A DNA stretch of 5,552 nt from Bacteroidales bacterium (lineage in GTDB: Bacteria > Bacteroidota > Bacteroidia > Bacteroidales > VadinHA17). This document shows positions 3,651 through 5,552 of the stretch, piece after piece. Where the stretch lies: NCBI GenBank assembly GCA_003155705.1, contig PMEC01000079.1:1-5552 (forward strand). The letters run 5' to 3'. The stretch's first letter is position 1. Every line of letters begins with the position of its first letter. The notes beneath the pieces were generated by a model. The model ran no database searches, was not told where the DNA came from, and saw only the letters and a list, made by a program, of their open reading frames with translations. Both the position numbers and the translations under genes were made by a program.

Positions 3651-5552
3651 AGTAAATGTAAACGTACTTCCTTTCCCGACTTCACTCTCCACCCATATCT
3701 TACCACCATGTTTTTCAATAAACTCCTTGCAGAGTAACAAACCCAATCCGGAACTTGGTTCTCCCTCAGTGCCCTTACGGTTGACTTTTTCATTAAGCAG
3801 GAACAGCTTGTTTTTAAGTTCAGCTGACATACCAATGCCTGTATCAGTGATAATTATCTCAATAAAGTTATCCTGGTTCTTAAAAGCTGATATGTCTATT
3901 TTACCTTCCTTCCGCGTGAACTTGACGGCATTCGAAACAATATTACGGATCACTGTATCAAACATATGATCATCAGCTGTTACTTCAATATCTTCGGGAA
4001 CGGAAATATTTATCTCAATCTCTTTTTTTCTTGCCATTTCGGAGATTGGTTGTATGCAGTAAGCAATTTTTTTATCCAGGCTAAATTTTATTTTCACAAA
4101 TTCCATTACATTCCTCTTCAGCCGCGACCACTCCAGGAGGTTTTCCAAAAGGTTATAAATATTTGAAGCATCTGTCTTCATGCTTATAGTAATATCCTTT
4201 ATCTCTTCAAGGCTCATTGATTGAATCTCTTCAGTAAGTATTTGTGTGGCAGCTACAAAAGAACTTAAAGGACCTCTCAGATCGTGAGCGAGTATCGAAA
4301 AGAATTTGTCTTTTTCTGCATTGATTACCTGAAGCAGTTCATTTTTCAATTTAATCTCTTCTTCACCTTTTTTACGTTCAATGGCAATTGCAATCTGACT
4401 TCCGACAGAAAGAAGAAATTTCAGGTCTCCTTCTGAATAAATATTTTCCTTTTCATAATGCTGAAGCACCAAAACCCCAATCATTTTTGAAGCTATCTGT
4501 AAGGGAATCCCGATCCACGAAGCAGAGACTGAGCCAACCTGTTCAATTTCATTAAGTTCAACAAGCCGTTTAAACTCCTCATTGCTGAAGAGGAATGGTT
4601 TGTTATTACGAAAAACATAAGCAGTGCAGCTCTTTTCCATTGACATTGGCGATGGTGTAGTATCAAATTTGTCGACAAAGTACGGGAAACTGAAGAGCCT
4701 TGTTTCCTGGTTATAAAGAGCAACGAAACAATTTTCTGCGTATACAACTTTTCCCAGCGACTTATGAATCAGCTTCATCAATTCATCAAGGTTATAAGTA
4801 GCTGTTATACCCTGCGCTATTTCGTACATAACTTGACTCTCCATGTCGCTCCGCTTTCGTTCGGTTATGTCTTTCCCTATTCCGACTATCCCATAGACGT
4901 TACCTTCTTCATCAACCCAGGGTACTTTAGTTGTCAAACTCCATGTCAGTCTGCCGTTTATAATTCTTGATTCTTCTTTGTTAATCATTGGTTTTACTGA
5001 ACGGATTATTTCCTGCTCATTTTCAAAATATTGTGTTGCAAGATCAGGCTCTACCAGATCAAAGTCCGTTTTGCCGATAATTTCTTCAGGGCTGGACCTA
5101 CCCATTCGTTTGACTAAAGCGTTGTTACAGACGATAAACCGGCTTTGGGTATCTTTTATATAAATGCGATCCGGCATATTGTTTATCAAAGCCAGCAGCA
5201 AATTGTGAGCTTTTGCCATCTCTTCGGTGGCTTTCTTGTTGTCTGTTATGTCTTTTGATATGCCGAATGTTCCGATAATGTTTCCTTCATTGTCACACAA
5301 AGGCAACTTAGTCGTTGAGGACCATGAATCGGGACGATTATCCCATGTAAGCTTTTCTTCCTTGCTTACTACTGGCTGACCTGTCCGGATTATTTTCTGT
5401 TCATCCTCATATGCCTGACGTGCATGTTCCTCAGTGAAAAAATCAAAGTCCGTCTTCCCGATGGCTTGTGAAGGATCACTTAGACCGAACGATTTAGCAT
5501 GATCCATATTTATTCTGATAAAACGGCTCTCGCGATCTTTGAAATAAATATG
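3639..5552 (-). CDS. PAS-PAS-GAF sensor histidine kinase, HisKA type (partial, N-terminus beyond right edge)
   Basis: A sensor kinase open through the right edge; 637 residues plus stop are visible. An ATG at 5507 could be mistaken for the start, but the frame continues upstream with IYFKDRESRFIRIN, the beginning of a PAS domain, so it is internal. Domains (visible numbering): PAS 1 about 1-105, PAS 2 about 118-233, GAF about 237-392, HisKA about 408-485 with H-box SILAHDLRGPLS (His423 phosphoacceptor), and a HATPase to the end. The N-box has Asn537 and Asn541, the G1 box is DTGIGMS (570-576), and the G2 box is SSGLGL (600-605). All catalytic motifs are intact. No membrane segment is visible in this part and there is no receiver domain after the ATPase, so phosphate would go to a separate regulator not in view. 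The two PAS domains are similar to each other (both have IY.KD..SRFI and IGKTDFD), suggesting internal duplication. The PAS/GAF ligand is unknown. The stop lies in repeat array 4. Confidence 0.93.
   Translation of the reverse strand, partial: HIYFKDRESRFIRINMDHAKSFGLSDPSQAIGKTDFDFFTEEHARQAYEDEQKIIRTGQPVVSKEEKLTWDNRPDSWSSTTKLPLCDNEGNIIGTFGISKDITDNKKATEEMAKAHNLLLALINNMPDRIYIKDTQSRFIVCNNALVKRMGRSSPEEIIGKTDFDLVEPDLATQYFENEQEIIRSVKPMINKEESRIINGRLTWSLTTKVPWVDEEGNVYGIVGIGKDITERKRSDMESQVMYEIAQGITATYNLDELMKLIHKSLGKVVYAENCFVALYNQETRLFSFPYFVDKFDTTPSPMSMEKSCTAYVFRNNKPFLFSNEEFKRLVELNEIEQVGSVSASWIGIPLQIASKMIGVLVLQHYEKENIYSEGDLKFLLSVGSQIAIAIERKKGEEEIKLKNELLQVINAEKDKFFSILAHDLRGPLSSFVAATQILTEEIQSMSLEEIKDITISMKTDASNIYNLLENLLEWSRLKRNVMEFVKIKFSLDKKIAYCIQPISEMARKKEIEINISVPEDIEVTADDHMFDTVIRNIVSNAVKFTRKEGKIDISAFKNQDNFIEIIITDTGIGMSAELKNKLFLLNEKVNRKGTEGEPSSGLGLLLCKEFIEKHGGKIWVESEVGKGSTFTFTIPA

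Noticed and set aside
5505..5507. ATG at 5507 as the start of the right-hand kinase
   Set aside because: The frame stays open to the edge and encodes the beginning of a PAS domain (IYFKDRESRFIRIN) upstream, so this Met is internal and the gene is truncated by the window.

Overview
The window looks like chromosomal DNA from an environmental member of the Bacteroidota. This is inferred from four things: AT-rich coding sequence, no Shine-Dalgarno sequences before any start, promoter-like TAnnTTTG boxes (the form used by the primary sigma factor of that phylum), and DUF6922/AbiEii gene pairs, a combination I associate with Bacteroidota. No 16S or other marker gene is present, so the lineage is not fixed more closely.

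Layout. Bases 1-1496 (minus strand) hold the N-terminal 498 residues of a sensor histidine kinase with three PAS domains and a HisKA_3-type (NarL/UhpB-like) phosphoacceptor domain. Its ATPase domain lies beyond the left edge. Bases 1552-2432 (minus) hold a two-gene module, DUF6922 then AbiEii-like nucleotidyltransferase. Bases 2690-3573 (plus) hold a second, divergent module with the same gene order. Bases 3639-5552 (minus) hold the C-terminal 637 residues of a second, PAS-PAS-GAF hybrid-free sensor kinase with a classical HisKA domain. Its N-terminus lies beyond the right edge. No response regulator, RNA gene, transposase or CRISPR array is visible.

The centre (about 1492-3650) is the notable part. 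The two modules stand head to head as near mirror images. In both, the small gene and the nucleotidyltransferase overlap by exactly 46 nt. The proteins are only about one-third identical by eye, so a recent duplication does not explain the pairing. Each outer and inner boundary of the two modules is occupied by a degenerate array of 7- or 8-nt units (1492-1554, 2513-2568, 2586-2633, 3595-3650). Relative to its own coding strand, each module has arrays of the same polarity on both sides. A further 22-nt direct repeat (20 of 22 identical) flanks the plus-strand module about 1 kb apart. The arrays supply the stop codon of one nucleotidyltransferase, the start codon of the left kinase and the stop codon of the right kinase.

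Working model (inference): two AbiEii-type toxin-like modules, each with a small DUF6922 partner instead of the usual AbiEi antitoxin, sit in a repeat-delimited accessory slot between two signalling genes. The repeats may be where modules are gained, lost or exchanged.
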